A stretch of 64,000 nucleotides of DNA from an uncultured Granulosicoccus sp. (GCA_947499955.1 CANMQI010000001.1:496001-560000), one strand, 5' to 3'; shown: positions 51,836-62,059, counted from the stretch's first letter. Notes: generated by a model from the sequence alone, not told the origin. Program-made: numbers and translations.

Positions 51836-52735
51836 TCATTCGGGAATGGTGATGGCCGAACGCCTGAAACCCGGTAGCAACAGGCTGAGACCCGAGAAGA
51901 CAACCAGCAGACAACCAATGATCATCGGCATATCCAGTGTCTCTCCGAACAACAGAACCCCCAGGCTCAGACCGAACAGAAGACGCGTGTACCGGTAAGG
52001 TGTCACGGCAGATACCTCACCGGTACGCATGGCCTTCATCAGCGAGCTATAGGCAAACACGCCCATGCTGATGGCGCCGAGCATGTAAGCGCTGACCTTC
52101 ATGTCCGGCACGCTCAGCGCCCGGCCCTCCCACAGTGAGTAGCATGCACCAGCGAGCACGATGGTCAGAAAACCGTAAAGCCCCAGAATGGAGGTACTCA
52201 GTGACAAGGGTGCTGCCCGACTGGCAAGATCCCGACCGGCAAAGCCGATCATGCCGATGACGGCCAGCATGGAGAGCCACGAAAAACTGTCGGACGAAGG
52301 ACGCAGTATGACGAGCACACCGAGTAATCCGACAATGATCGCAGCCCAGCGCTGCCAGCCGACCTTCTCGCCAAAGAAGACGGCAGCACCCAGCACCACG
52401 ATGATCGGTGTTGCCTGCAGGATGGCCGTGGTGGAAGACAGTGGCGTCATGGCCAGTGCCAGCACGTAGAACAGACGTCCCACGAATTCAAAGACAACGC
52501 GAATGCGCATGGTGCGCGATACGACATCGGCGGTAAAAAGGCGTTCATTTCGCCTGTACGCCATGAAGCCGAAGACGATGGCCCCACCCAGCCCGAATAT
52601 CATCAGGACTTCCCCGACAGGCAACTGCACCGCTGCAGCCTTGACGAAGGCATCTTCCACCGCAAAACCCGCCATGGATGCAATCATCCACAGGCTTCCA
52701 CGAAGGTTGTCGCTCAGTGTCTTGTCGACTGTCAT
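51836..52735 (-). CDS. EamA/DMT-family transporter
   Basis: 299 aa with ten membrane helices in two EamA repeats. Typical segments are GSLWMIASMAGFAVEDAFVKAA, TTAILQATPIIVVLGAAVFFGEKVGWQRW and VSAVTPYRYTRLLFGLSLGVLLFGE. It probably exports a small metabolite, but the substrate is unknown. Same strand as the LacI-SDR pair, but separated by the 235-bp operator region, so it is more likely its own unit. It is about as similar in layout to the transporter at 6012 as any two family members; they are not recent duplicates. Confidence 0.9.
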   Translation of the reverse strand: MTVDKTLSDNLRGSLWMIASMAGFAVEDAFVKAAAVQLPVGEVLMIFGLGGAIVFGFMAYRRNERLFTADVVSRTMRIRVVFEFVGRLFYVLALAMTPLSSTTAILQATPIIVVLGAAVFFGEKVGWQRWAAIIVGLLGVLVILRPSSDSFSWLSMLAVIGMIGFAGRDLASRAAPLSLSTSILGLYGFLTIVLAGACYSLWEGRALSVPDMKVSAYMLGAISMGVFAYSSLMKAMRTGEVSAVTPYRYTRLLFGLSLGVLLFGETLDMPMIIGCLLVVFSGLSLLLPGFRRSAITIPE

Positions 52736-52942
52736 TGATTTCGTCCTGGGGACGCGGTTAACGAGAAACGCGGAATTATCCTCTTTTCAAGCTGATATGT
52801 CCGGTTGCTGGTGATCCTTGAAGCCCCGACTCATGGCATGGACTTCCCGCTCAAGGAATCACACCTTGAACACTGTATGGTCAATCAGTATTCTGAGTCA
52901 TCGAACCAACCCATCAGCTGCCACCCGGATCCCGAGCTCTCG

Positions 52943-54073
52943 ATGCCTGAAGCCTTCAAGAACCTGATTTCGCCGGAACTGGTCACGTGTCTCGCCATGC
53001 ATCTGGGCAGGCAGCTGCCCGCCTCTGCCTCGCAAACCTTTGCCGATGCGGTATTGCCGGAACTGGGCAAACTGGAACTCAAGGCCCGTGTGCAGCTGAT
53101 TACCGACGAGATGATCAAGGTTCTGCCAGTGGACACCCGTCAGCGCAATGACATTCTGCTGTCGATGTTGCATCCGGAGACGACGTCCGACACCCTGGTT
53201 CGTGCGTCTGATGACGATGGCATTGCAGGCTGGGGAATCTGGCCACTCTCACTGATCGTCGGTCAGCACGGTCTGGATGAGTTCGATGCATCAATGCAAT
53301 TGCTGCGTGAGATGACCGTACGCAGCACTTCTGAATTTGCCATACGGCATTTTCTGCTGGCCGATCAGCCACGCGCATTGAACATCATGCAACAGTGGCT
53401 CGACGATCCGAATGAACATGTACGACGTCTGGTGTCCGAAGGCTCGCGGCCTCGACTGCCCTGGGGCATGAAGCTGCAGGCGCTGTGCAAGGATCCGACA
53501 CCGACTCTGGTGCTGCTTGAAGGCTTGAAAGACGACCCGTCAGACTATGTTCGCCGCTCGGTTGCCAACCACCTCAATGATATTTCTCGAGACAATGTGG
53601 CGGTGGCAACCGAGCTTGCCAGCCGCTGGATGAAGAACGCCGACAAGCAGAGAACCGCCTTGATCCGGCATGGTTGCCGTACTTTGATCAAGGCGGGTCA
53701 TCCGGACATCCTGTCTCTGTTCGGATATGGCTCACCTCAGCTCGATAGCCGGCCGCTGATCTTGTCCAGAGACCAATTGCGCGTGGGCGATTCTCTGCAG
53801 CTGTCCACCGAGCTGATCTCCACCGCCGCAACGCCCCAGAAACTGATCATCGACTACACGGTTTTTCACCGACTGGCCAACGGCAAGCGTTCGGCCAAGG
53901 TATTCAAGGGCGGTGTGCTCTCTCTGGAACCCGGACAGAGTCTGTCGTTTTCACGGACTCACACGTTTCGGCCGGTAACCACCCATCGCTACTACGCCGG
54001 TACTCACGCCATGGCCTTGCGCATCAATGGTGTGGATACCGACGAGGTTGCTTTCCAACTGGACCTTGCCTGA
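52943..54073 (+). CDS. alkC: AlkC-like DNA alkylation-repair glycosylase
   Basis: 376 aa if translation begins at the ATG at 52943, where family similarity starts (MPEAFKNLISPELVTCLAMHL); ATGs at 52838 and 52877 would add 35 or 22 residues and none has a strong ribosome site. The body is a superhelix of HEAT-like repeats (ISDHPNEHVRRLVSEGSRPRLPW-type segments: DPNEHVRRLVSEGSRPRLPW and DPSDYVRRSVANHLNDISRD). The last 105 residues look like the Ig-like domain found in AlkC. AlkC/AlkD-family enzymes excise N3-alkylated bases. The gene stands alone. Confidence 0.85.
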   Translation: MPEAFKNLISPELVTCLAMHLGRQLPASASQTFADAVLPELGKLELKARVQLITDEMIKVLPVDTRQRNDILLSMLHPETTSDTLVRASDDDGIAGWGIWPLSLIVGQHGLDEFDASMQLLREMTVRSTSEFAIRHFLLADQPRALNIMQQWLDDPNEHVRRLVSEGSRPRLPWGMKLQALCKDPTPTLVLLEGLKDDPSDYVRRSVANHLNDISRDNVAVATELASRWMKNADKQRTALIRHGCRTLIKAGHPDILSLFGYGSPQLDSRPLILSRDQLRVGDSLQLSTELISTAATPQKLIIDYTVFHRLANGKRSAKVFKGGVLSLEPGQSLSFSRTHTFRPVTTHRYYAGTHAMALRINGVDTDEVAFQLDLA

Positions 54074-54337
54074 ACGGGGAATCATCGAGCCCTTACGTCA
54101 ACCAGATATTAACTCAGCACCCTTGCAGTGCCCTGCAGAACTCGACAAGGGCTCGAGGCTGTACAACACACCGCCTTTCGCCAGTATTCCCTGTGCCCGC
54201 TCGAATGTCCTGTTGCTGACCAGGGGACGAACGTCTGTTATCCCCAGCTCCAGCACTGCCGACCTGTTCAACGACATGGCTTACAACGACTCGGCATGGC
54301 AAACTCAGGAGTCCATCATATCGCCATCAGCGATACA

Positions 54338-55774
54338 TCATTCCATCCATCCACCGACGGCCTTGATTTCCAGAAACTCCTCCAGACCCCACTTGCCACC
54401 TTCTCGCCCGTTACCCGATTGCTTGTAACCACCGAAGGGGGCGCCGGCCGAGCGTGCCTTGCCGTTGATATCCACCATGCCCGAGCGCAGACGCCTGGCA
54501 ACACGTCTGGCCTTTTCAGGATCCCGGGTCTGAATGTAATTGGTCAAGCCATAAGCCGTATCATTGGCGATGGCGATGGCTTCCTCTTCGGTATCGAATG
54601 GCATCATCGATAGCACCGGTCCGAAGATTTCCTCGCGCATGATGCTCATGTTGTTGTGACAATCGGCAAAGATGGTCGGGCGTACGAAGTAACCACGCTC
54701 CATCCCTTCCGGCCGTCCAGGACCACCTGCCAGTAGTCGCGCGCCGTCTTCACTGATACCGCGCTGAATCATCTCCTGCACCTTGTCGAATTGCATCTGG
54801 CTGACCAGGGGACCGATGTGGTTGCCGCGATTCTCGGCAAGATCCACACCTGTTCTTTCTGCCTGCTCCAGCGCCTCGGCCAATGCCTCTTCATAGCGTG
54901 ATCGTTCAACAAGCATGCGAGTCGGTGCATTGCACGATTGCCCGGTGTTGTTGAAACAGCGAGCAACACCCTGGCGAACAGCGCCTTCGGGTGCATCGGC
55001 AAATACGATGTTGGCACCCTTGCCGCCCAGCTCCAGCGATACTCGCTTGAGACTGTCTGCCGCGTTCTTGGAGATGGCAATACCCGCACGGGACGAACCG
55101 GTGAACGAGACCAGTGCAATATCCGGATGCCCGGAAATCATGGTGCCCACGCCGGGGCCATCGCCATTGACCAGATTGAACACACCCGCCGGTACACCCG
55201 CCTCGTGCAGAATGTCGGCAAACAGCATGGCCGACAAGGGCGACAGTTCAGAGGGTTTGAGCACCATGGTGCACCCGGTCGCCAGCGCTGGCATGACCTT
55301 CAAGGCTATCTGGTTCATCGGCCAGTTCCAGGGCGTGATCAGTCCGCAGACACCAATCGGTTCGTAGATGATGCGATCTTCAGGCGTGTTCGGACGCAGT
55401 TCCTGTTCGAACTCGAAATTCTCCAGCGCCTGAATGAAGGCTTCGATGTGATAGGAGCCTGAACCGGACTGTGACGATTCTGCCATATCGATGGGTGCAC
55501 CCATCTCGCGACTGATGATTGCTCCCATTTCATCACTACGTGACTGATAGATAGACAGGATGCGTTTCATCAAGGCAAGACGTTCAGCCTTGTCGGTCAT
55601 TGACCAGTCGACAAAGGCGCGCCTGGCGGCAGTCACGGCAGCTTCGACATCGGCTTCACTGCCCAGCGATATCGTGGCGCACACGTCTTCCGTCGAAGGG
55701 TTGATGACATCCAGCGGAGAGCCGCAAATAGGGTCAACCCAGCTGCCATCAATGTAAAATTTACGCGTATTCAT
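54338..55774 (-). CDS. Aldehyde dehydrogenase family protein
   Basis: 478 aa from the ATG at 55774; a TTG five codons upstream is possible. Catalytic Cys is in NNTGQSCNAPTRMLV and the general-base Glu in VSLELGGKGANIVF, with the NAD-binding SFTGSSRAGIAI. It fits broad-specificity aldehyde dehydrogenases. It lies downstream of the sulfatase on the same strand, but a 516-bp gap suggests a separate promoter. In context it may oxidise a sugar-derived aldehyde such as lactaldehyde. Confidence 0.92.
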   Translation of the reverse strand: MNTRKFYIDGSWVDPICGSPLDVINPSTEDVCATISLGSEADVEAAVTAARRAFVDWSMTDKAERLALMKRILSIYQSRSDEMGAIISREMGAPIDMAESSQSGSGSYHIEAFIQALENFEFEQELRPNTPEDRIIYEPIGVCGLITPWNWPMNQIALKVMPALATGCTMVLKPSELSPLSAMLFADILHEAGVPAGVFNLVNGDGPGVGTMISGHPDIALVSFTGSSRAGIAISKNAADSLKRVSLELGGKGANIVFADAPEGAVRQGVARCFNNTGQSCNAPTRMLVERSRYEEALAEALEQAERTGVDLAENRGNHIGPLVSQMQFDKVQEMIQRGISEDGARLLAGGPGRPEGMERGYFVRPTIFADCHNNMSIMREEIFGPVLSMMPFDTEEEAIAIANDTAYGLTNYIQTRDPEKARRVARRLRSGMVDINGKARSAGAPFGGYKQSGNGREGGKWGLEEFLEIKAVGGWME

Positions 55775-56290
55775 GCTTCTGGAGTTCAACCGATAGGAAA
55801 AAGACGACGCAGTCCTGCTTCACGAGTATCCATGTCCAGTCGCTGCGCGTGACCGGACAATTCTAACGAACAACGACGGGCGTGGTCCATCTGCACAGGC
55901 ACGAGTCACTTGAACGTGACAGGCTTGCCTTCCCTCTTTTCACCCGGCAAGCAGGTATTTTCCCGATTCCAGGAAAGTCCGGGAACATCAAGGCACAGGG
56001 TCAATCAGGCCCTGTCACTCCGGCCGACGACCCTCCACCGCCGTTTCCCGAGTCTCGACGCAGCATTTCGCATGGCCATCACGGCACTTCGGACTGTCCA
56101 TCCACACCGTACAATCGACGCTCGGTACGAACAATCCTTTGACATTGTTTTACACCTGCACCTTCTACGGACTGGAGCACTGTATCGGCCAGATGCCAAT
56201 CAGCAGACATTCTCCAGTCCGGTATCACCGGCGGCACTTCGAGCTCCGCACTGCTGAGCGCAAGACTCGCGGCCAGCACCGGAGGCTCGC
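55775..56290. other. Intergenic gap between sulfatase and aldehyde dehydrogenase genes
   Basis: 516 bp with no protein-like frame on either strand. Loose inverted repeats (GCTTGCC/GGCAAGC around 55923-55952; ACAGGG/CCCTGT around 55996-56016) could belong to a leader or terminator. It probably contains the sulfatase operon end and the aldehyde dehydrogenase promoter. I see nothing else. Confidence 0.4.
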
Positions 56291-57814
56291 TCAGGCAGCG
56301 CGGGAATGTTCTGGCTCATCGCCGATTTCTGCCATCTTTGTCTCCAGCTTGCGGGTCATGTCCTGCACGATTTGCGCATAGGCCGGATTGTGGTAGACGT
56401 TGAACAGTTCCAGCGGATCCTTCTCGCAATCGAACAGTTCCCACTCCCGATCCTCGCCACCGTGATTGGTGCCCGGTAGCTCATAGCCTTCGTTGTACCA
56501 GTAGATCAGCTTGTAGCGCTGATCACGAATACCGTAATGCGAGTAGGCATTGTGATCCGGGTCGCGGTGCATCCAGTAGCGGTGGTAGGCAATCTCCGGC
56601 CAGTCCTGCGGTGTTTCGCTTTTCAGCAGCGGCTGGATACTCTTGCCCTGCATGTAGCTGGGTATGGTCAGACCCGCCAGGTCGAGAAAGGTTGGCGCGA
56701 AATCCACATTGCAGATGATGTTCTCACACACGTCACCGGCCTTGATCTTGTCCGGGTAACGAATCAGGAATGGCATCTGGAAGGATTCTTCGTACATGAA
56801 TCGCTTGTCGTACCAGCCGTGTTCACCGAGAAAGAAGCCCTGATCGGAGGTATAGATGACAATGGTGTTGTCAGCCAGATTGTTCTCTTCCAGATAGTCC
56901 AGTACCCGGCCGACGCTCTCATCGATGGACTCGATGGTACGCAGATAGCGTTTCAGATAACGCTGATACTTGAAGTGACTGAGCTCCTGCTGCGTCTCGA
57001 AGGTGAAGACCTCTCCGGTGTCCTTGTCGATCAGTCGCAAACCCGAGACATCCTCAGGATTGGGCACCTTGCGATTGGTGCTGCTGCGCATGGTGCGTTC
57101 ACCGACCTCGGAGCCGCCTTCGGGTTGCACCAGACCCAGGTCGGCATATTTCATGTCGTCCTTGATGCGCATCTTTGCCTCTGCAGCGGCCTTGGCGCGA
57201 TTGCTGTAGTCATCATCGAAGGTGGGCGGTATCTCGATATCGTCCTGATACAGGCCACGATTCTTCGGATGCGGCTCCCACTCACGGTGCGGCGCCTTGT
57301 GGTGGCACATGAGAAAGAAGGGTCGGGATTCGTCGCGTTGCTCCAGCCAGTTCAGGCTCTTGTCAGTGATGACATCCGTGGCATAGCCAGGCACCTCGAT
57401 CTCCTCGCCCATTTCGATCATCAGCGGGTCGAAGTATTCACCCTGCCCCGGCAATACCGACCAGAAGTCGAATCCGGTGGGCTCGTGCTGCCGGCCTTCA
57501 CCCAGATGCCATTTGCCGATGATGGCTGTCTGATAACCGCCGGTGCGCAGGTGCTTGGCCACATTGGGCAATCGGTTGTCGATATGAGTGTCCAGTGTGG
57601 ACACGCAATTGACATGGTTGTAAGTGCCCGTCAGGATTGCCGCCCGGCTCGGGGTGCAGATGGAATTGGTGACGTAGCAGTGATCGAAACGCATGCCTTC
57701 GTTGGCCAGACGATCCAGGTTCGGGGTCTGATTGATGCCGGCGCCATAACAGCTGATCGCCTTGGAGGCGTGATCATCGGCCATGATGAAAACGATATTG
57801 GGTTGCTTGCTCAT
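56291..57814 (-). CDS. Cytoplasmic Cys-type sulfatase
   Basis: 507 aa. The N-terminal metal site is NIVFIMADDHAS and the formylglycine motif is Cys53-Thr-Pro-Ser-Arg, the Cys-type sequence needing an FGE or anaerobic maturase. Other family marks are TAIIGKWHLGEG and, for the metal, YTSDQGFFLGEHGWYDKRFMYEE. It hydrolyses a sulfate ester. There is no signal peptide, whereas polysaccharide sulfatases are usually exported. Its start overlaps the ABC ATPase stop by four bases. This implies that a sulfated substrate is imported intact and desulfated inside the cell. No maturase gene is in the window. Confidence 0.93.
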   Translation of the reverse strand: MSKQPNIVFIMADDHASKAISCYGAGINQTPNLDRLANEGMRFDHCYVTNSICTPSRAAILTGTYNHVNCVSTLDTHIDNRLPNVAKHLRTGGYQTAIIGKWHLGEGRQHEPTGFDFWSVLPGQGEYFDPLMIEMGEEIEVPGYATDVITDKSLNWLEQRDESRPFFLMCHHKAPHREWEPHPKNRGLYQDDIEIPPTFDDDYSNRAKAAAEAKMRIKDDMKYADLGLVQPEGGSEVGERTMRSSTNRKVPNPEDVSGLRLIDKDTGEVFTFETQQELSHFKYQRYLKRYLRTIESIDESVGRVLDYLEENNLADNTIVIYTSDQGFFLGEHGWYDKRFMYEESFQMPFLIRYPDKIKAGDVCENIICNVDFAPTFLDLAGLTIPSYMQGKSIQPLLKSETPQDWPEIAYHRYWMHRDPDHNAYSHYGIRDQRYKLIYWYNEGYELPGTNHGGEDREWELFDCEKDPLELFNVYHNPAYAQIVQDMTRKLETKMAEIGDEPEHSRAA

Positions 57815-58899
57815 ACCTGCAGTGCCTTTTTGCTCTCGCGATCAAACGCATGTAATTGTTCAGGGTTCAGCCGAACGGCCAGTTGCTGCCCCTGCTCGGG
57901 ATAGCCCACACCATTGACGCGCGCCGTCATGATTTCCCCACACACCGACAGGGTCAGCAAGGCATCGGCCCCCAGCAACTCTGCCAGCATGACCTTGCCC
58001 GGCAACACCCACGGATCATCCCCCACAGCCGAGGCATCCAGAATCGTCATGTGTTCGGGACGAATGCCGACTCGGACGGTGTCGGCTCCTCGGGTATCGA
58101 AGCCTGGAAGTTCGGGTAGTACCAGCGTTGATTCGGTCGAACTCCAGCTGCCATCGGAGGCAAGCTGCATTGTCATGAAATTCATTGCCGGGCTGCCGAT
58201 GAAGCCGGCAACGAATTCGGTGGCAGGCTTGTCATAGACTTCACGTGGTGTTCCTACCTGCGCAATCACACCGCCGTCCATGATGACAATGCGATCCGCG
58301 AGTGTCATGGCTTCCACCTGATCGTGCGTGACATACACAGAGGTCACACCCAGTCGATCGTGCAGCTCCTGCAGCTCCATACGCATCTTGACGCGCAGTT
58401 TGGCGTCAAGGTTCGACAGCGGCTCATCGAACAGGAAGACCTCGGGTGTCCGTACGATGGCGCGGCCAATCGCCACGCGCTGGCGCTGCCCGCCGGACAG
58501 TGAACCGGGTTTGCGTTCCAGATAGTCGGTCAGACCCAGCATGTCGGCGACGCCGGCAATACGTTCTTCTATGTCGGCCTTGGGCATTTTCTGCAGCTTC
58601 AGGGCCATCCCCATGTTCTCCGATACCGTCTTGTGCGGGTACAAGGCATAGTTCTGGAAAACCATGGCAACGCCGCGATTCTTCGGGTCGACGTTGTTCA
58701 TTCTGGTATCCCCGATCAGCAGGTCACCGGTGGTGATGCTCTCGAGTCCGGCGATCATTCTCAGTGTCGTGGATTTGCCGCAGCCCGAAGGCCCCAGCAA
58801 GACCAGAAACTCACCATCGCGTATCTCCAGATTGAAGGCTTCGACCGCAACGCTGCCGCCGTAGGATTTGCCAATCTGCTGAAGTGAAACATTAGCCAT
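57811..58899 (-). CDS. Sugar ABC importer ATPase (UgpC/MalK type)
   Basis: 362 aa. Walker A GPSGCGKS (36-43), Q-loop FQNYALYPH, signature LSGGQ (134-138), Walker B FLFDEP (155-160) and H-loop VTHD are all intact. The C-terminal 120 residues form the TOBE/MalK-type regulatory domain. It powers the importer made of the two permeases just upstream, 11 nt away. Such ATPases are sometimes shared between several CUT1 importers. Confidence 0.94.
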   Translation of the reverse strand: MANVSLQQIGKSYGGSVAVEAFNLEIRDGEFLVLLGPSGCGKSTTLRMIAGLESITTGDLLIGDTRMNNVDPKNRGVAMVFQNYALYPHKTVSENMGMALKLQKMPKADIEERIAGVADMLGLTDYLERKPGSLSGGQRQRVAIGRAIVRTPEVFLFDEPLSNLDAKLRVKMRMELQELHDRLGVTSVYVTHDQVEAMTLADRIVIMDGGVIAQVGTPREVYDKPATEFVAGFIGSPAMNFMTMQLASDGSWSSTESTLVLPELPGFDTRGADTVRVGIRPEHMTILDASAVGDDPWVLPGKVMLAELLGADALLTLSVCGEIMTARVNGVGYPEQGQQLAVRLNPEQLHAFDRESKKALQV

Positions 58900-58910
58900 T
58901 ATCTGTACTC

Positions 58911-59735
58911 CTACTTGCCCGAGCCGGCCGTCAGGCCGCCCAGTATCTGTTTCTGGAAAATCGCGGTGATGACGAGAACCGGAATGATTGCGATGACCGT
59001 GGCGGTCGAGATGGTTTCCCAGGGAAAAGCGAACTCGCCGGGATACAGAGAGATACCAACCGGCGCGGTGCGCATGGCGTCCTGCGTCATCAGTACCAGC
59101 GAGAGCGGAAATTCATTCCAGGAGAAGATGAACACGATGAGCCCCGTGGCCACGAAGCCCGGCCAGGACAAGGGCAGGATGATGGAGAAGAAGATTCGCA
59201 GAAACCCCATGCCATCCAGACGCGCAGCCTCTTCGATCTCTACCGGCAAGGTGCGGAAGTAGCTGGCCAGCATCCACACCGTGTAGGGCAGGAACAAACC
59301 GGTGTGGGCCAGAATCAACCCGGTGAAGCTGTTCAGCAGGCCCAGATTCAGAAATGTCTGGAACAGGGCCGGCAGCAAGGCGATGGGTGGAAACATCGAC
59401 ACCGACAGGATGATGACCATCATCACGCCGGCAAAACGCATGCGCAGACGTGACAAGGCGTAACCAGCCAGGCCACCCACCGACAGGGTCAGTATCGTGC
59501 AGCCCACACCCACGATGAAGCTGTTGAGCACATAACGCAGCAGCTCGGGGGTCTCGGTGAAGATGGACCAGTAGTTCTGAAACGTCAGTGGATCGGGCCA
59601 GTACTGCACCGGCCATGAATAGATACCGGCGGTGTTCTTCAGCGAGGTCAGTACCAGCCAGACAATCGGGAAGAAGGAGATCACCACCGACAGGCCGACC
59701 AGTGAATACAGAATGATGCGTGGACGATTGCTCAT
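58911..59735 (-). CDS. Sugar ABC importer permease (MalG type)
   Basis: 274 aa with six membrane helices. The ATPase-contact EAA motif is EIEEAARLDGMGFLRIFFSIILPLSWPG, and the C-terminus ends in QKQILGGLTAGSGK, the classic MalG-type ending. It starts three bases after the first permease stop. Confidence 0.94.
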   Translation of the reverse strand: MSNRPRIILYSLVGLSVVISFFPIVWLVLTSLKNTAGIYSWPVQYWPDPLTFQNYWSIFTETPELLRYVLNSFIVGVGCTILTLSVGGLAGYALSRLRMRFAGVMMVIILSVSMFPPIALLPALFQTFLNLGLLNSFTGLILAHTGLFLPYTVWMLASYFRTLPVEIEEAARLDGMGFLRIFFSIILPLSWPGFVATGLIVFIFSWNEFPLSLVLMTQDAMRTAPVGISLYPGEFAFPWETISTATVIAIIPVLVITAIFQKQILGGLTAGSGK

Positions 59736-59738
59736 GAT

Positions 59739-60629
59739 TCAGTCCTTGTTCCGCAGCGTGAAGATATAGAGAAGGCTCAGCGAGAAGATGACGGCAAACT
59801 GCACGACCACGATGGCCGAACCTGCGTTGAACTCGACGAATTCGAAGATCACCTTGTAGGCATACAGGGACAGGGTTTCGGTGGCAGAATCCGGCCCACC
59901 ATCGGTCAGGCTGAACGGTAGTTCGAAGGTTCGCAGTGCATCCATGGAGCGGATGATCAAGGCCACCATGATGGAGCCCTTGAGCAGCGGCAAGGTGATC
60001 TCGCGAAATTCCTGCCAGCGACTCATGCCATCCATGCGACCGGCTTCATACAGATCACGGGGAATCGATTGCAAGCCGGCGAGGATGATCAGCGCCATGA
60101 AGGAGCTGGTTTTCCAGACCGAGACGATCACCATGGAGGCCATGGCCAGTGTCTCGTCGCCCAGCCAGTTCACCGGTTCACTGACGAGCCCCGATTCCAG
60201 ACCGATGGCATTGAACAGACCGTAGTCGGCGTTGTACATCCAGCGCCAGATCAGGGCATTCAAGGCGGTTGGCAGAGCCCAGGGAAACAGCACGGCCAGA
60301 CGTGCCAGACCTTTTCCATGAAACGATTCGTTCATCAACAAGGCAAGACCGACACCAATCATCAACTCCAGAGGAATGGAGATGGCGGTGAAGATCAAGG
60401 TCACCGACAGCGAGCGCCAGAACCTGTCGTCCTCCATCAGAGCGGCATAATGTTCCAGCCCGACAAACTGATAGGGTTCGAAGCCATCGACACTCGATTG
60501 TCCGACGCTCAACACGATCGACTGGACAACCGGATAGACCAGAATGAGAGCAATGACAAGAAATGTCGGCGTCACGAAGCCGATGCCGACGAACTGGGTT
60601 CGCCGTTCAAGGGTATTGAAAGCGTTCAA
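59739..60629 (-). CDS. Sugar ABC importer permease (MalF type)
   Basis: 296 aa with six membrane helices and the EAA motif DLYEAGRMDGMSRWQEFREITLPLLKG. It forms the CUT1 channel with the MalG-type partner. A stable hairpin (60687-60710) lies between the binding-protein stop and this start. Confidence 0.93.
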   Translation of the reverse strand: MNAFNTLERRTQFVGIGFVTPTFLVIALILVYPVVQSIVLSVGQSSVDGFEPYQFVGLEHYAALMEDDRFWRSLSVTLIFTAISIPLELMIGVGLALLMNESFHGKGLARLAVLFPWALPTALNALIWRWMYNADYGLFNAIGLESGLVSEPVNWLGDETLAMASMVIVSVWKTSSFMALIILAGLQSIPRDLYEAGRMDGMSRWQEFREITLPLLKGSIMVALIIRSMDALRTFELPFSLTDGGPDSATETLSLYAYKVIFEFVEFNAGSAIVVVQFAVIFSLSLLYIFTLRNKD

Positions 60630-60686
60630 GGCAACAGGTCCCAGGGAAGGGTTCGCTACAGGCAGCGAACGGGGTATGAGGGTGAC

Positions 60687-60710
60687 AAGCGCCCCCTCTG
60701 CGGGGCGCTT
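60687..60710 (-). terminator. Intra-operon stem-loop between binding-protein and permease genes
   Basis: Perfect 9-bp GC-rich stem, AAGCGCCCC / GGGGCGCTT, with a 6-nt loop, extendable with GGTGA/TCACC outer arms (60681-60716) past one mismatch. It lies 55 nt beyond the binding-protein stop. No T-run follows, so it likely protects or partly terminates the message, giving more binding protein than permease, as between malE and malF. Confidence 0.6.
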
Positions 60711-60765
60711 CTCACCAGAGAAGTAGCGGGCACGGCGATAACTGCCCGTCTGACAAGCGGGAAGG

Positions 60766-62034
60766 CTATTTCGCCAACAGCTTCTCTATCTTTTCCTGTG
60801 CATCGTTCAATGCTTCTTCAACGCTCTTCGACTGATGCAGGGCACTGGTGATGGCAACCTGCATGGCGTCCGACACCTTGGGATAGAGACTACCCGTACC
60901 GGCGGAGGGGCGAACGACGCCGGCGGCATAGGCCTTGCCGAATTTCTGCAGCACTTCATCGTCCTGCATGGCTGCATCCTCATAGACATTCATGAGACCC
61001 GGACTCTTGGAGGCGTTGACGGCAGCCGAGAGTTGCATGTCATAGCTGGTCATGTGCTTGAGTAGCTTGATCGCCGCTTCGCGGTGCTCGGTATTGGCAT
61101 TCACTGCCAGCAGAAAACCACCCATGGCCGTGGCCGGTGCATCGGCATGACCTTCGAAATAGGGGTTTCGGGTGAAGTCGAACTTGCCCTTCACGGGGCT
61201 ATCGTCGGCATTCAGAGGCGCATAGACAAAATCCTGCACCATCATGAAGACCGCCCTGCCCTGCTGAAACAAGGTACGCGCATCATCGGGCCGCATGTTG
61301 AGAATGGACTCGGGCACGATCTTGTGCTTGTACAGCATGTCGACCATGGTCTGCGTGGCCGCAATGGCTTCCGGTGAATTCACACTGACCTTGCCGTTTT
61401 CATCGAAGAAGGTCGCGCCATTGGCATAGGTAAACGACAGCCAGTTCATGAACAGCCCTTCGATCTTGGCCCACATGGAGACAAAGCCTGTCAGATCCGG
61501 ATTGTTCTCGCCTTCCAGAATGGTGGTCGAGGCGCTGATGACCTCTTCCCAGGTCCTGGGCACGTCCAGTGCGTACTTTTCCAGCAGATCGCTGCGGTAG
61601 AAGAACTGCGTACCGTCGACATAGAGTGGCACGCCGTAGAGCTTGCCATCCACGGTGGCGGCCTCTCTGAACGAGGCATTGAAATTGCCGAGCTCTTCTT
61701 CCGAGAACGCATCGTCGATGGGTCCGATCCAGCCGCGTTGGGCAAATTCACCGGGCCAGATGACATCTACGGCAAAGACATCAGGTGTGGCGCTGCGTGC
61801 CATCAGACTGGTGACATAGAGCTTGCGTGACTCACTGGGCACATCCGAGATCTTCAACCATTCGACCTTGATATCGGGGTTGTCGGCCTCGAAACTCTCG
61901 ATGGCAGGACCCACAGCGGCCCCGTAACCACGAGAGCCGATGGAGAGCACCAGGTCGTCGGCAACAGAGACACCGGACAGCAGCAGCGTCGATGCCGTGG
62001 CGAGAGCGATAGAACTTTTCTTCAAGAACTTCAT
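60766..62034 (-). CDS. Sugar ABC importer substrate-binding protein
   Basis: 422 aa from the ATG at 62034 with GGAGG upstream; signal peptide ends VSVA. It is a CUT1-type extracellular binding protein: FEADNPDIKVEWLKI early, FAVDVIWPGEFAQRGWI, a sugar-stacking-rich middle and the C-terminal SVEEALNDAQEKIEKLL. It defines the substrate of the importer, presumably a sulfated mono- or oligosaccharide given the coupled sulfatase. It lies 25 nt after the IclR gene. Confidence 0.93.
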   Translation of the reverse strand: MKFLKKSSIALATASTLLLSGVSVADDLVLSIGSRGYGAAVGPAIESFEADNPDIKVEWLKISDVPSESRKLYVTSLMARSATPDVFAVDVIWPGEFAQRGWIGPIDDAFSEEELGNFNASFREAATVDGKLYGVPLYVDGTQFFYRSDLLEKYALDVPRTWEEVISASTTILEGENNPDLTGFVSMWAKIEGLFMNWLSFTYANGATFFDENGKVSVNSPEAIAATQTMVDMLYKHKIVPESILNMRPDDARTLFQQGRAVFMMVQDFVYAPLNADDSPVKGKFDFTRNPYFEGHADAPATAMGGFLLAVNANTEHREAAIKLLKHMTSYDMQLSAAVNASKSPGLMNVYEDAAMQDDEVLQKFGKAYAAGVVRPSAGTGSLYPKVSDAMQVAITSALHQSKSVEEALNDAQEKIEKLLAK

Positions 62035-62059
62035 GAGTTCCTCCAATGAGTAAACAGGA

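Noticed and set aside
56537-57904. A 455-codon plus-strand frame across the sulfatase gene
   Set aside because: It is antisense to an intact sulfatase with catalytic motifs and crosses into the ATPase gene.
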